Source of the DNA: Rhodalgimonas zhirmunskyi
Lineage (GTDB): Bacteria > Pseudomonadota > Alphaproteobacteria > Rhodobacterales > Rhodobacteraceae
Assembly: GCA_030848925.1 (NCBI GenBank)
Contig: JANFFA010000005.1
Coordinates: 1-64,000 of the forward strand
Length of the DNA: 64,000 bases
Reading direction: 5' to 3'
Part shown: positions 35,370-44,133 of the stretch, in pieces
How positions within the stretch are numbered: the stretch's first letter is position 1
How the letters are laid out: each line of letters opens with the position of its first letter
The notes under the pieces: model-generated
Told to the model about the DNA's origin: nothing
Database searches by the model: none
What the model saw: the letters and a program-made list of their open reading frames with translations, nothing else
Translations under genes and position numbers: made by a program

Positions 35370-37043
35370 CTAGTTCCCCAAAATGCGCGGCAGGCGCAGG
35401 CCGTTTTCGCGCGCGCAGGCGACGGCATCCTCGTACCCCGCATCGGCGTGACGCCAGACGCCGCTGGCCGGATCGTTCCAGAGAACGCGTTCAAGTCGCT
35501 TGGCCGCCTCGGGCGTGCCATCGGCGCAGATCACCACGCCCGCGTGCTGCGAAAAGCCCATGCCGACGCCGCCGCCGTGATGGATGCTGACCCATGTCGC
35601 GCCCGAGGCGGTGTTGACCAGCGCGTTGAGAAGCGGCCAGTCGGAGACCGCGTCGGAGCCGTCTTTCATCGCCTCGGTTTCGCGGTTGGGCGAGGCGACG
35701 GAGCCTGAATCGAGGTGGTCGCGGCCAATGACGATGGGGGCCTTCAACTCACCGCTGGCGACCATTTCGTTGAAGGCGAGACCGGCGCGGTGGCGATCCC
35801 CCAGCCCGATCCAGCAGATCCGCGCGGGCAGACCTTGGAAGGCGATGCGATCACGCGCCATGTCGAGCCATGTGTGAAGATGGGTGTTGTCGGGGAACAG
35901 CTCCTTCATTTTCTGGTCGGTCTTGTAGATGTCTTCGGGATCGCCCGAGAGCGCGGCCCAGCGGAACGGGCCGATGCCACGGCAGAACAGCGGGCGGATA
36001 TAGGCGGGCACGAAACCGGGGAAGGCGAAGGCATTCTCAAGCCCTTCGTCGAGCGCGACCTGCCGGATGTTGTTGCCGTAATCCAGCGTCGGCACGCCCG
36101 CGTTCCAGAAATCGACCATCGCGGCGACGTGGGTTTTCATGCTGGCGCGGGCGGCCTTTTCGACCGCCTTGGGATCGGTTTCCTGCTTGGCCTTCCATTC
36201 GGCCATGTTCCAGCCTTGGGGCAGGTAGCCGTGCAGCGGGTCATGCGCGCTGGTCTGATCGGTCACCATGTCGGGGCGGATGCCACGGCGGTAAAGTTCG
36301 GGAAAGATGTCGGCGGCGTTGCCGAGAAGGCCGACGGATTTCGCCTCGCCCGCCTTGGTCCAGCGCTCGATCATTTCGAGCGCTTCGTCGAGGCTTTCGG
36401 TTTTCTCGTCGACGTAGCGGGTGCGCAGGCGGAAATCGATGCTGTCGGGGTTACATTCGACCGCGAGGCAGCAGGCCCCGGCCATGACGGCGGCCAGCGG
36501 CTGTGCGCCGCCCATGCCGCCAAGCCCGGCGGTCAGGATCCACTTGCCGGTGAGGTCGCCGTTGTAATGCTGGCGGCCCGCTTCGGCGAAGGTTTCATAG
36601 GTGCCTTGCACGATGCCTTGGGAGCCGATGTAGATCCATGACCCGGCGGTCATCTGGCCATACATGGCCAGCCCCTTCTTATCGAGTTCGTTGAAGTGAT
36701 CCCACGTCGCCCAATGCGGCACGAGGTTGGAATTGGCGATCAGAACGCGCGGCGCATCGGGGTGGGTCTTCACGATGGCGATGGGCTTGCCCGACTGGAC
36801 GATCAGGGTTTCGTCGGCTTCGAGATCCTTGAGGCTGGCCACGATGGAATCGAAATCATCCCACGTGCGCGCGGCGCGCCCGATGCCGCCGTAAACCACC
36901 AGTTCGTGCGGGTTTTCGGCCACGTCGGGATGCAGGTTGTTCATCAGCATCCGAAGCGGCGCTTCGGTGAGCCAGCTTTTGGCGTTAAGCTCGGTCCCGG
37001 TGGGGGGATAGACGTCACGGGTGTTTTTGCGCGGGTCGCTCAT
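35370..37043 (-). CDS. hutU: Urocanate hydratase
   Basis: 557 residues, full length. Converts urocanate to 4-imidazolone-5-propionate using tightly bound NAD+ as an electrophile. Seen: [17 protein letters not shown] (NAD site), [18 protein letters not shown], active-site Cys in [13 protein letters not shown] and [16 protein letters not shown]-like [18 protein letters not shown]. It follows hutI with 53 bases between and leads into the flavin reductase gene. Confidence 0.97.
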   Translation of the reverse strand: MSDPRKNTRDVYPPTGTELNAKSWLTEAPLRMLMNNLHPDVAENPHELVVYGGIGRAARTWDDFDSIVASLKDLEADETLIVQSGKPIAIVKTHPDAPRVLIANSNLVPHWATWDHFNELDKKGLAMYGQMTAGSWIYIGSQGIVQGTYETFAEAGRQHYNGDLTGKWILTAGLGGMGGAQPLAAVMAGACCLAVECNPDSIDFRLRTRYVDEKTESLDEALEMIERWTKAGEAKSVGLLGNAADIFPELYRRGIRPDMVTDQTSAHDPLHGYLPQGWNMAEWKAKQETDPKAVEKAARASMKTHVAAMVDFWNAGVPTLDYGNNIRQVALDEGLENAFAFPGFVPAYIRPLFCRGIGPFRWAALSGDPEDIYKTDQKMKELFPDNTHLHTWLDMARDRIAFQGLPARICWIGLGDRHRAGLAFNEMVASGELKAPIVIGRDHLDSGSVASPNRETEAMKDGSDAVSDWPLLNALVNTASGATWVSIHHGGGVGMGFSQHAGVVICADGTPEAAKRLERVLWNDPASGVWRHADAGYEDAVACARENGLRLPRILGN

Positions 37044-37096
37044 GTTGGGCCTCCTGTTGGACAGGGTTGTGAAAACGGGGGGGGCGGGGATGTGCC

Positions 37097-38299
37097 TTAG
37101 GGGGCGCCACCGAAAATGCGGGACTGCAGCGGGTTGATGCCGATGCCGTAAGAGAGTTCAGCAGGGTCGCTGACATCCCAGATCGCCAGATCGGCGCGCA
37201 TTCCGGGTGCGATCACGCCGCGATCAGTGAGGCCAAGCGCGCGGGCGGCGTTGCGGGTGGTGCCGGCCAGCGCCTCGGCCGGGGTGAGGCGAAACAGGGT
37301 GCAGGCCATGTTCATCGCCAGGAGCAGCGAGCCGAGCGGCGAGGAGCCGGGGTTCCAGTCGGTGGCGACGGCGATGGGCACGCCGTGATCGCGCAACGCC
37401 TGCACCGGGGGGGCCTGTGTTTCGTGGATGGTGTAGAACGCGCCGGGCAGCAGCACGGCGACGGTGCCGGATTTAGCCAGCGCGGCGGCATCTTCGGCGG
37501 TGGCGTATTCGATGTGATCGACGGAAAGCGCGCCGTAGTCCGCCGCCAGCTTGGTGCCGCCGATATGGCTGAGCTGTTCGGCGTGCAGCTTGACGGGCAG
37601 GCCAAGGGCGCGGGCGCGTTCGAACACGCGGGTCATCTGGGCGGTGTCGAAGGCGATGCCTTCACAGAACCCATCGACCGCATCGACCAGCCCTTCACCA
37701 TGCGCGGCGTCAAGCGTAGGCAGGCAGGTGTTGTCGATATAGCTGTCGGGATCTTCACCCGCGGGCGTGGCGTGAGCGCCGAGGAAGCTGGTCACGACAT
37801 GGATCGGGCGGGCCTTGGCGATGGCGCGGGCGGTGCGCAGCATCTTCAACTCGGTCTCGGTATCGAGGCCATAGCCGGACTTGACCTCGATCGTGGCGAC
37901 GCCTTGGGCGATCAGCGCATCGACGCGGGGCAGGGCGGCGGCCAGCAGGTCGGCCTCGCTTGCTGCGCGGGTGGCGGAAACGGTCGAGACGATGCCGCCA
38001 CCGGCGCGGGCGACTTCCTCGTAACTGGCGCCGTTGAGGCGCATTTCGAATTCACGCGCGCGGTTGCCGCCATAAACGAGGTGGGTGTGGCAATCGATCA
38101 GCGCGGGCGTGATGAGGCGGCCCGGGTGGCTGACCCGGGGGAGGGAGGCATGTTCGGCGGGCAGGTCGGCCTCGGCACCCACCCACGCGATTTCGGGGCC
38201 TTCAATGACGATGGCGGCATCGGGGATCAGGCCGTAATCGCCCGTTTCGGGGTGCATCGTGGCCACAGCCGCGCCGGTGATGACATAGGAGGAGGTCAT
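37097..38299 (-). CDS. hutI: Imidazolonepropionase
   Basis: 400 residues, amidohydrolase family. Hydrolyses imidazolonepropionate to N-formimino-L-glutamate. Metal ligands in [12 protein letters not shown], the EVKSGYGLD segment, KLHAEQLSH and ATDWNPGSS are all present. First gene of the minus-strand hut unit; ribosome site AAGGATT. The HutC-type palindromes lie 22-49 bases upstream of its start. Confidence 0.96.
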   Translation of the reverse strand: MTSSYVITGAAVATMHPETGDYGLIPDAAIVIEGPEIAWVGAEADLPAEHASLPRVSHPGRLITPALIDCHTHLVYGGNRAREFEMRLNGASYEEVARAGGGIVSTVSATRAASEADLLAAALPRVDALIAQGVATIEVKSGYGLDTETELKMLRTARAIAKARPIHVVTSFLGAHATPAGEDPDSYIDNTCLPTLDAAHGEGLVDAVDGFCEGIAFDTAQMTRVFERARALGLPVKLHAEQLSHIGGTKLAADYGALSVDHIEYATAEDAAALAKSGTVAVLLPGAFYTIHETQAPPVQALRDHGVPIAVATDWNPGSSPLGSLLLAMNMACTLFRLTPAEALAGTTRNAARALGLTDRGVIAPGMRADLAIWDVSDPAELSYGIGINPLQSRIFGGAP

Positions 38300-38320
38300 G
38301 GAGAATCCTTGTCTTAACGC

Positions 38321-38348
38321 CTACATAAGATTAATATGTAGATACATA
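38321..38348. promoter_or_regulatory. HutC-type operator with three half-sites
   Basis: Half-sites TACATA (38322-38327), TATGTA (38335-38340) and TACATA (38343-38348). They form two overlapping palindromes: CTACATA-N7-TATGTAG (38321-38341) and TATGTA-GA-TACATA (38335-38348). GntR/HutC repressors bind palindromes of this TGTA..TACA kind. Located just upstream of hutI, with hutC divergent. Confidence 0.7.
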
Positions 38349-38494
38349 ATAAAGTCAACGGAGTTGTGGCCATGGATTTCATTCGTGCGAAACAGCGCCT
38401 TGCCGGGATTGATCGGCAAAGGGGTTGGGAGGGCAGTGCACGTTTGAAAACAAGGGAATGCGACGGGTGATGCGCGCGGGTCGCATTTTTGGGC

Positions 38495-38527
38495 AAGGCG
38501 CGGTAATCACATACCGAAGGCGCGGTA
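38495..38527. repeat. Two 11-bp direct repeats, 22 bases apart
   Basis: AAGGCGCGGTA at 38495-38505 and 38517-38527, exactly two helical turns start to start, 23 bases upstream of hutC. Between them is CGGTA-N6-TACCG (38501-38516). Possible regulatory site for hutC itself, different in sequence from the HutC operator. Confidence 0.5.
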
Positions 38528-38549
38528 TGCGCCAGTTGGAGGCCAGGAT

Positions 38550-39251
38550 TTGAACGAGCAAACACGCCTTTCATGGACCGATGTGCGCGACGAGATTCGC
38601 GCCCGTATTCTGAGCCGGGCCTATGCGCCCGGTGACAAGCTACCGCGTGACGAGGATATCGCGCAGGAATTGGGCTGTGCCCGCTCGACCGTGCATCGCG
38701 CGATGCAGGACCTGTCGCAGATCGGGCTGGTCGAGCGCAAGCGCAAGGGCGGCACGCATGTGCGGGCCGATCCGGTGACACGCGCGACCTTCGACATTCC
38801 GATCACCCGGCGCGAGGTGGAGCAGCGCGGCAGCATATATAGTTGTCAGTTGATCAGCCGCACGGTGGAGCAGACGCCCTTGCCGATCATGGCGCGGTTC
38901 GGGATCACGCACCCGGCCGAGATGCTGCGGGTGAAGGCGCTGCATCTGGCGGACAACAGGCCCTATATTTTCGAGGATCGCTGGATTGATGTAGGTTCGA
39001 TGCCGGAAATCCTCGACGTGGATTTCAGCCTTGAAAGTGCCAATGAATGGTTGGTGCACAACAAGCCCTATAGCCGGCTGGACGTGCGGTTTTCGGCGAT
39101 GAACGCCGAAGGCGAGAGCGCGCGCTATCTGGATACGCCCACCGGCAGCGCGCTGTTCGTGATCGAGCGCACGACGTGGATCGGCGCGGAGCCGATCACG
39201 ACGGTACAGGCGGTGGCCGCGCCGGGGTATCAACTGGTGGCGCAGAACTAG
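38550..39251 (+). CDS. hutC: Histidine utilisation repressor, GntR/HutC family
   Basis: 233 residues from TTG. N-terminal winged helix (about 8-75): PGDKLPRDEDIAQELGCARSTVHRAMQDL. C-terminal UTRA ligand domain with the ISRTVEQTPLPIMARFGI and FEDRWIDV segments typical of HutC, which senses urocanate. The TTG start has GGAGG (38538-38542) at good spacing and no ATG gives a complete winged helix. Divergent from hutI. Confidence 0.93.
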   Translation: MNEQTRLSWTDVRDEIRARILSRAYAPGDKLPRDEDIAQELGCARSTVHRAMQDLSQIGLVERKRKGGTHVRADPVTRATFDIPITRREVEQRGSIYSCQLISRTVEQTPLPIMARFGITHPAEMLRVKALHLADNRPYIFEDRWIDVGSMPEILDVDFSLESANEWLVHNKPYSRLDVRFSAMNAEGESARYLDTPTGSALFVIERTTWIGAEPITTVQAVAAPGYQLVAQN

Positions 39252-39268
39252 GGGCTAGGTCGGCGCGC

Positions 39269-41671
39269 TCAGGCCTTCATGCGCGCGCCTTCGGGATCGT
39301 AGGGTGACATGGCGATCACCTTTGCGGTGCGCTTTTCGCCAAGCACATGGACCGAAAGCGCGCTGCCTTCGGCGCTGTGGGCGCGGTCGATCAGGGCCAT
39401 GGCGAAGCTGCGGTTGAGGCGGTGACCATAGCCGCCCGATGTGGTGATGCCGACAATCTCATCCCCGCTCCAGACCGGCTCGAACCCCCGGCAATCGGCG
39501 CCGTCAGTGTCGATTTCGAGCATCGAAAGCAGGCGGGTTGGCGCGGGGGCGCCTTGGGCCGCCGCCTTGCCGATGAAGTCGCCCTTGTCCCATGCGATCC
39601 ACCGGTCGAGCCCGGTTTCGGCAGGGGTGTAGCCTTGGGTGAATTCTGCGTTCCAGATGCCGATGCTTTTTTCGAGCCGCATCGAAAGCATCGCGTTGAA
39701 GCCGATTTCCCTGAGACCCAGATCGGCCCCCGCCGCCAGCAGCAGGCGGCGCAACTGGGCGTGTTCGCTGGCGGGCGCGGTGATCTCATACGCCAGTTCA
39801 CCCGAAAGCGAGAGCCGCCCGACATGGGCGCGGTGCAGGCCCAGATCGGCGGTGGTGCAGTGCATCATCCTGAGCCCCGAGAGATCGGTGTCGGAGATGC
39901 GCTCAAGGATTTCGCGCGCCTTGGGGCCGTGCAGGGCGAAGCCGCTCATCGCGTCGGAGATATCCTCGACATGAACATCCGGGGCCGTATGGTCATTGAA
40001 CCAGCGCATGTGATAGGCGCGCAGGTAGTAGCTGCCCATCAACCAATAGCTGCCATCGCCCCAGTTGAAGCAGGTGAGATCGCCCTTTAGCCGCCCGTCA
40101 TGGGCCAGCATCGGGGCGAGCTTGATGCGCCCCGGGGCGGGCAGGGTGCAGGCAAGAAGCCGGTCGAGCCACGCCTTTGCCCCCGGGCCGGTAACGCGGT
40201 AGCGCGAGAAGCCCGAGATATCGAGTAGACCGGCGGCGTTTTGCGCCGCGGCACATTCATCGGCGATGATCGGGAAGGCGGCCGAGCGGCGCAGTGTGCC
40301 GGGCTCTTCGAAATCGGCGTTGGGGGCGAAATAGAGCGGCACCTCCATCCCCCAGCTATTGCCCCAGCGGCAGTGGGCGGCGCTCATATCCGCGTAAGCG
40401 CCCGGGGTTCTCAGCGGGCGACCGGCGGGGAGTTCCTCGTTCGGGTAGGTCATCACGAAACGGCGCGCATAGAATTGCGCGGTCATCTGGCGGATGTATT
40501 CCTTGTTCGACTGGTGCAGGCCGAAGCGGGCGATGTCCATGCCGTAAACGTCGGCCTCGGGCTGGCCGTGGATCATCCATTCGGCCAGCGATTTGCCGAC
40601 GCCGCCGCCCTGACTGAACCCGGCCATGACGCCGCAGGCGACCCAGTAGCCGCGCGGCCCCACCGGCCCGACAAGCGGATTGCCATCGGGCGAGAAGGTG
40701 AACGCGCCGTTGACCCATTTGCGGATGCCGACATGCGCCAGTTCGGGGAAGCGGTCGAAGCCGATGGCCAGCTCTTTGCCGATCCGGTCGAGGTTTTCGG
40801 GGATCAGGTCCATGCCGTAATCCCACGGCGCGCCGTCCATCCGCCAATGTTGCGGATTGCGCTCGTACACGCCGAGAAGCAGGCCGTCGCGTTCCTGCCG
40901 GGTGTAGGTGAACCCGTCGAGATCGACGACCATCGGCAATTCACCGGGCAGGGATTTCAGGCCTTCGACGGTGTCGGTGATGAGGTAGTGATGCTCCATC
41001 GGTGTGACCGGCAGGTCGACCCCGGCCATGTGGCCGCACTGTTTGGCCCAGAGGCCACCGGCGTTGACCACGTGTTCGGTGTGGATCGTGCCCTGTTCAG
41101 TGATCACGTCCCACGTGCCATCGCCGCGCTGCTTCAACTCAAGCACGCGGTTGCGCAGGATCACGTCGGCGCCGCGTTTGCGGGCCGCGCCGACATAGGC
41201 GTGGGTCGCGCCGTAGGGATCGAGATAGCCTTCGTTGCTGTCGTAGAGCCCGCCCAGCACGTCATCGGTGCGGATCACGCCGCCGGTGATTTCGCGCACC
41301 TCGTCGGGCGACATCAGGCGGGCGGTTTCCACGCCGATGGCCTTGAACGTGGCCCAGTTGGATTTGAGTTGCTCCCAGCGGCCGGGCGCGGTGGCGATGT
41401 TGACGCCGCCGGTCATGTGCAGCCCGACGTTCTGGCCGCTTTCGGCCTCGATCTGTTTGTAGAGCTTGATGGTGTAGTCCTGAAGTGCCGCGACGTTGGG
41501 ATCGCCGTTGAGGGCGTGAAACCCGGCCGCCGCATGCCATGTGGAGCCGGCGGTGAGCTCGGCCCGCTCGACCAGCGCGATCTCGCTCCAGCCGAATTTG
41601 GCGAGGTGATAGAGAACCGAGGCGCCGACGACGCCGCCCCCGATGACAACGGCCCTGTAGGAAGATTTCAT
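39269..41671 (-). CDS. Dimethylglycine dehydrogenase-like FAD/GcvT oxidoreductase
   Basis: 800 residues. N-terminal FAD-dependent oxidoreductase domain: VIGGGVVGASVLYHLAKFG at 9-27 and GSTWHAAAGF at about 43-52, whose His is the covalent FAD site in dimethylglycine and sarcosine dehydrogenases. The C-terminal half is a GcvT aminomethyltransferase domain (from about 430) with LDISGFSRYRVTGPGA and MRLEKSIGIWNAEF. Demethylates an N-methyl amino compound, passing the methyl carbon to tetrahydrofolate. TetR operator copy 1 lies 69-86 bases upstream. The neighbouring soxBDAG operon supports dimethylglycine as substrate. Confidence 0.9.
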   Translation of the reverse strand: MKSSYRAVVIGGGVVGASVLYHLAKFGWSEIALVERAELTAGSTWHAAAGFHALNGDPNVAALQDYTIKLYKQIEAESGQNVGLHMTGGVNIATAPGRWEQLKSNWATFKAIGVETARLMSPDEVREITGGVIRTDDVLGGLYDSNEGYLDPYGATHAYVGAARKRGADVILRNRVLELKQRGDGTWDVITEQGTIHTEHVVNAGGLWAKQCGHMAGVDLPVTPMEHHYLITDTVEGLKSLPGELPMVVDLDGFTYTRQERDGLLLGVYERNPQHWRMDGAPWDYGMDLIPENLDRIGKELAIGFDRFPELAHVGIRKWVNGAFTFSPDGNPLVGPVGPRGYWVACGVMAGFSQGGGVGKSLAEWMIHGQPEADVYGMDIARFGLHQSNKEYIRQMTAQFYARRFVMTYPNEELPAGRPLRTPGAYADMSAAHCRWGNSWGMEVPLYFAPNADFEEPGTLRRSAAFPIIADECAAAQNAAGLLDISGFSRYRVTGPGAKAWLDRLLACTLPAPGRIKLAPMLAHDGRLKGDLTCFNWGDGSYWLMGSYYLRAYHMRWFNDHTAPDVHVEDISDAMSGFALHGPKAREILERISDTDLSGLRMMHCTTADLGLHRAHVGRLSLSGELAYEITAPASEHAQLRRLLLAAGADLGLREIGFNAMLSMRLEKSIGIWNAEFTQGYTPAETGLDRWIAWDKGDFIGKAAAQGAPAPTRLLSMLEIDTDGADCRGFEPVWSGDEIVGITTSGGYGHRLNRSFAMALIDRAHSAEGSALSVHVLGEKRTAKVIAMSPYDPEGARMKA

Positions 41672-41739
41672 CTGCGGCCCCTCTGTGTGATCCAGCTTTG
41701 AGGAAGGCTAGCAACGGGGGGTATTGGCTGTCCATGATT

Positions 41740-41757
41740 ATGTACATGAGCGTACAT
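41740..41757. promoter_or_regulatory. TetR operator, copy 1 (perfect)
   Basis: ATGTAC-ATGAGC-GTACAT, a perfect 6-6-6 inverted repeat upstream of the dimethylglycine-dehydrogenase-like gene. Nearly the same sequence occurs at 42542-42559 between tetR and soxB. Confidence 0.75.
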
Positions 41758-41829
41758 GGCGCGTGCGCGGTGCGAACAATGCCCGCTGGACCCTGTGGGA
41801 AGTGTGGTTTTCAGCTTATTTCCGGGCGC

Positions 41830-42501
41830 TTAGAGGTCTTCCAGCCGGTGGCCGGTCAGGTGCACGGTGGCGCGCACCTCGGCCTCGGTCGGGGGGCGAC
41901 CGGTGAGGCAATAGAGGTAGTCGCGCCCGTTTTTCGCGCGTTCGAGGTTGGTTTCGCGCACGTCGAGCGCCTCGTAACCGATCTGGGTGAAATAGACGAT
42001 TCGGGCGCGAATTCCGGCCTCAGCCGCGTCGTAATCGAAGCGTTCGAACATGCCTTTGATGGCGCTGATGCGGGCATCGTCCGAGATGTCGACGGCGCGG
42101 CGCACGGCGGCGTCGCGCCGGGCCCAGTCGCGCACCGCGAAATCAAGCCGGGTGTCAAACAGGCGGGCCTTGGCGGGCGTGGCGGAAATCCAGCAGGAGA
42201 ACAGGTTCGACAGGGCGAAATTGATACTGTCGGCGGGTTTGGAGGCCTGATCTATGATGGCTTGGGTGTTCTGGCGCTGCCATTGATCGAGCAACATATC
42301 GAGAAGCTGTCCACGGTCCTTGAAATACCAATAGAAGCTGGATCTTGCACAGTTGAGCCGGGCCGCGAGGAGTGAGATCTTGACCGCATCGACCCCTTCC
42401 GAGATCAGGGTGTCGAGCGCGGCGTCGATCCAGTCCTCTTGCGTGGTGCGCTGTGATCCGCGCGTGCGTTTGCCGTTCGGCTTTGCCTTGCTGCTGGCCA
42501 T
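41830..42501 (-). CDS. TetR-family regulator of the dimethylglycine/sarcosine genes
   Basis: 223 residues. Helix-turn-helix near residues 25-65: ALDTLISEGVDAVKISLLAARLNCARSSFYWYFKDRGQLLDML, listed as the pattern only. C-terminal all-helical effector domain. Start: ATG at 42501 has AGGACC upstream; an earlier ATG at 42549 falls inside the operator (42542-42559), so the shorter start is more likely. Divergent from soxB and upstream of the dimethylglycine-dehydrogenase gene. Probably represses both and itself. Effector unknown; sarcosine or dimethylglycine is a fair guess. Confidence 0.88.
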   Translation of the reverse strand: MASSKAKPNGKRTRGSQRTTQEDWIDAALDTLISEGVDAVKISLLAARLNCARSSFYWYFKDRGQLLDMLLDQWQRQNTQAIIDQASKPADSINFALSNLFSCWISATPAKARLFDTRLDFAVRDWARRDAAVRRAVDISDDARISAIKGMFERFDYDAAEAGIRARIVYFTQIGYEALDVRETNLERAKNGRDYLYCLTGRPPTEAEVRATVHLTGHRLEDL

Positions 42502-42541
42502 GCGTGGTCCTGTTTCCTGCGCCTGCTTGATCCGGTGAAAT

Positions 42542-42559
42542 ATGTACATTACTGTACGG
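42542..42559. promoter_or_regulatory. TetR operator, copy 2
   Basis: ATGTAC-ATTACT-GTACGG. Same spacing and left half as copy 1 with two mismatches in the right half. Centred 49 bases upstream of the TetR start and 53 before soxB, so it can control both divergent promoters. Confidence 0.75.
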
Positions 42560-42602
42560 GAATTGCGGACGAAATCAAATCCGGACCTGTGGGATTGACC
42601 AC

Positions 42603-43856
42603 GTGACGAAGACCTATTCAGCGTTCAACCTGCTGCGCGAGGGATTGCGCGCAAACAAGGGCTGGGGCCGGGCGTGGCGTACGCCGGAGCCGAAGCCAAG
42701 CTATGACGTGGTAATCATCGGCGGCGGCGGGCATGGGTTGGCGACGGCCTATTACCTTGCCAAGAACCACGGCCTGCGCAATGTCGCGGTGCTTGAGAAG
42801 GGCTGGCTGGGGGGTGGCAACACCGGGCGCAACACCACCGTCATCCGCTCGAACTACTTTTATCCGGAAAGTGCCGCGCTCTATGATTTGTCGGTGAAGC
42901 TTTACGAGGGTCTGTCAAAAGACCTGAACTACAACGTGATGTTTTCGCAGCGCGGCATGATCGTGACCGCACATTCCGAGCCCGAGATGGAGATGGCCGC
43001 GCGACAGGTGAACGCGATGCGCCTGAACGGGGTTGACGCAGAGTTGCTGGACGCTGCCGAGGTGCGCCGACTTGAGCCCGCTTTGAGTTTTCGCGCCGAT
43101 ATGCGCCATCCGATCCATGGCGGAGTTTTGCAGAAACGTGCCGGGACAGGGCGCCATGATGCGGTGGCGTGGGGCTATGCCCGGGCGGCGGATGCGGCGG
43201 GCGTGGACATCATTCAGAATTGCGAGGTGCTGGACCTGATCCTTGAGGCGGGCCGTTGCGTCGGGGTGAATACCACGCGCGGCGAGATCCGCGCCGGGGT
43301 GGTCGGGGCGGCGGTGGCGGGGCACAGTTCGGTTCTGGCCGGGATGGTGGGGGTTGGCTTGCCGATCACGTCCTATGCGTTGCAGGCCTTCGTGTCCGAG
43401 CCACTGAAGCCGGTGCTGAACCGGGTCGTGCTGTGCCCGCCTTATGGCACCTATGTGAGCCAGTCCGACAAGGGCGGGCTGGTGATTGGCGGAGGGCTGG
43501 ACCGGGTGCCGTCTTATGGCCAGCGCGGCAACATGCCGATGCAGGAAGAGGTGCTGAGCGGGCTTTCGGAAATGATGCCAATGCTGAACAAGGTGAAGCT
43601 GTTGCGCCACTGGGCCGGGATCGTCGATGTGACGCCGGATTCCTCGCCCATCCTTGGGCCGTCGGGGGTCGAGGGGTTGTTCCTCAATTGCGGCTGGGGC
43701 ACCGGTGGGTTCAAGGCGATCCCGGCGGGGGGCTATCTGTTCGCGCATCTTCTGGCCGAGGGGACGCATCACGAAATCAGCAGGCCGTTCGACCTGAGCC
43801 GTTTTGACACCGGGTATCTGGTGGATGAAGGCGCGGCGTCGGGCATCGCGCATTAG
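42603..43856 (+). CDS. soxB: Sarcosine oxidase subunit beta
   Basis: 417 residues from GTG. FAD-binding DVVIIGGGGHGLATAYYLAKNHG at about 35-57, and the GWLGGGNTGRNTTVIRSNYFY region that places the covalent FMN His and the substrate site in heterotetrameric enzymes. Oxidises sarcosine; electrons pass to O2 via FMN. Start GTG has a moderate upstream site; no ATG is usable before the flavin motif. First gene of the soxBDAG operon, with the TetR operator 44-61 bases upstream. Confidence 0.95.
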   Translation: MTKTYSAFNLLREGLRANKGWGRAWRTPEPKPSYDVVIIGGGGHGLATAYYLAKNHGLRNVAVLEKGWLGGGNTGRNTTVIRSNYFYPESAALYDLSVKLYEGLSKDLNYNVMFSQRGMIVTAHSEPEMEMAARQVNAMRLNGVDAELLDAAEVRRLEPALSFRADMRHPIHGGVLQKRAGTGRHDAVAWGYARAADAAGVDIIQNCEVLDLILEAGRCVGVNTTRGEIRAGVVGAAVAGHSSVLAGMVGVGLPITSYALQAFVSEPLKPVLNRVVLCPPYGTYVSQSDKGGLVIGGGLDRVPSYGQRGNMPMQEEVLSGLSEMMPMLNKVKLLRHWAGIVDVTPDSSPILGPSGVEGLFLNCGWGTGGFKAIPAGGYLFAHLLAEGTHHEISRPFDLSRFDTGYLVDEGAASGIAH

Positions 43857-43866
43857 GAGGGCTGAC

Positions 43867-44133
43867 ATGCAGATTTTCCCTTGTCCGTTCTGTGGCCCGC
43901 GCGATGAGCGTGAGTTTCATTTCGCCGGAGAGCTGGGCAAGACCCGCCCGGATACGCGGGACGGGGTGAGCGATGCTGACTGGGCGCGGTATCTGCATGA
44001 GCAGCGCAACGAAAAGGGCCATGTGCGCGAGGTGTGGATGCATATGCCCTGTTCCGAGTTGTTCGTGCTGGAGCGTGACAGCGTCAGCATGGCGGTGATC
44101 GGGTCGTCACCCTTGCGGGGGGCGGCGGAATGA
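43867..44133 (+). CDS. soxD: Sarcosine oxidase subunit delta
   Basis: 88 residues. Zinc-ribbon style N-terminus MQIFPCPFCGPRDEREFHF with the Cys-x-x-Cys and His ligands, then YLHEQRNEKGHVREVWMHMPC. Small structural subunit of the tetramer. Starts 10 bases after soxB (ribosome site AGGAGGG), and overlaps soxA by ATGA. Confidence 0.95.
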   Translation: MQIFPCPFCGPRDEREFHFAGELGKTRPDTRDGVSDADWARYLHEQRNEKGHVREVWMHMPCSELFVLERDSVSMAVIGSSPLRGAAE

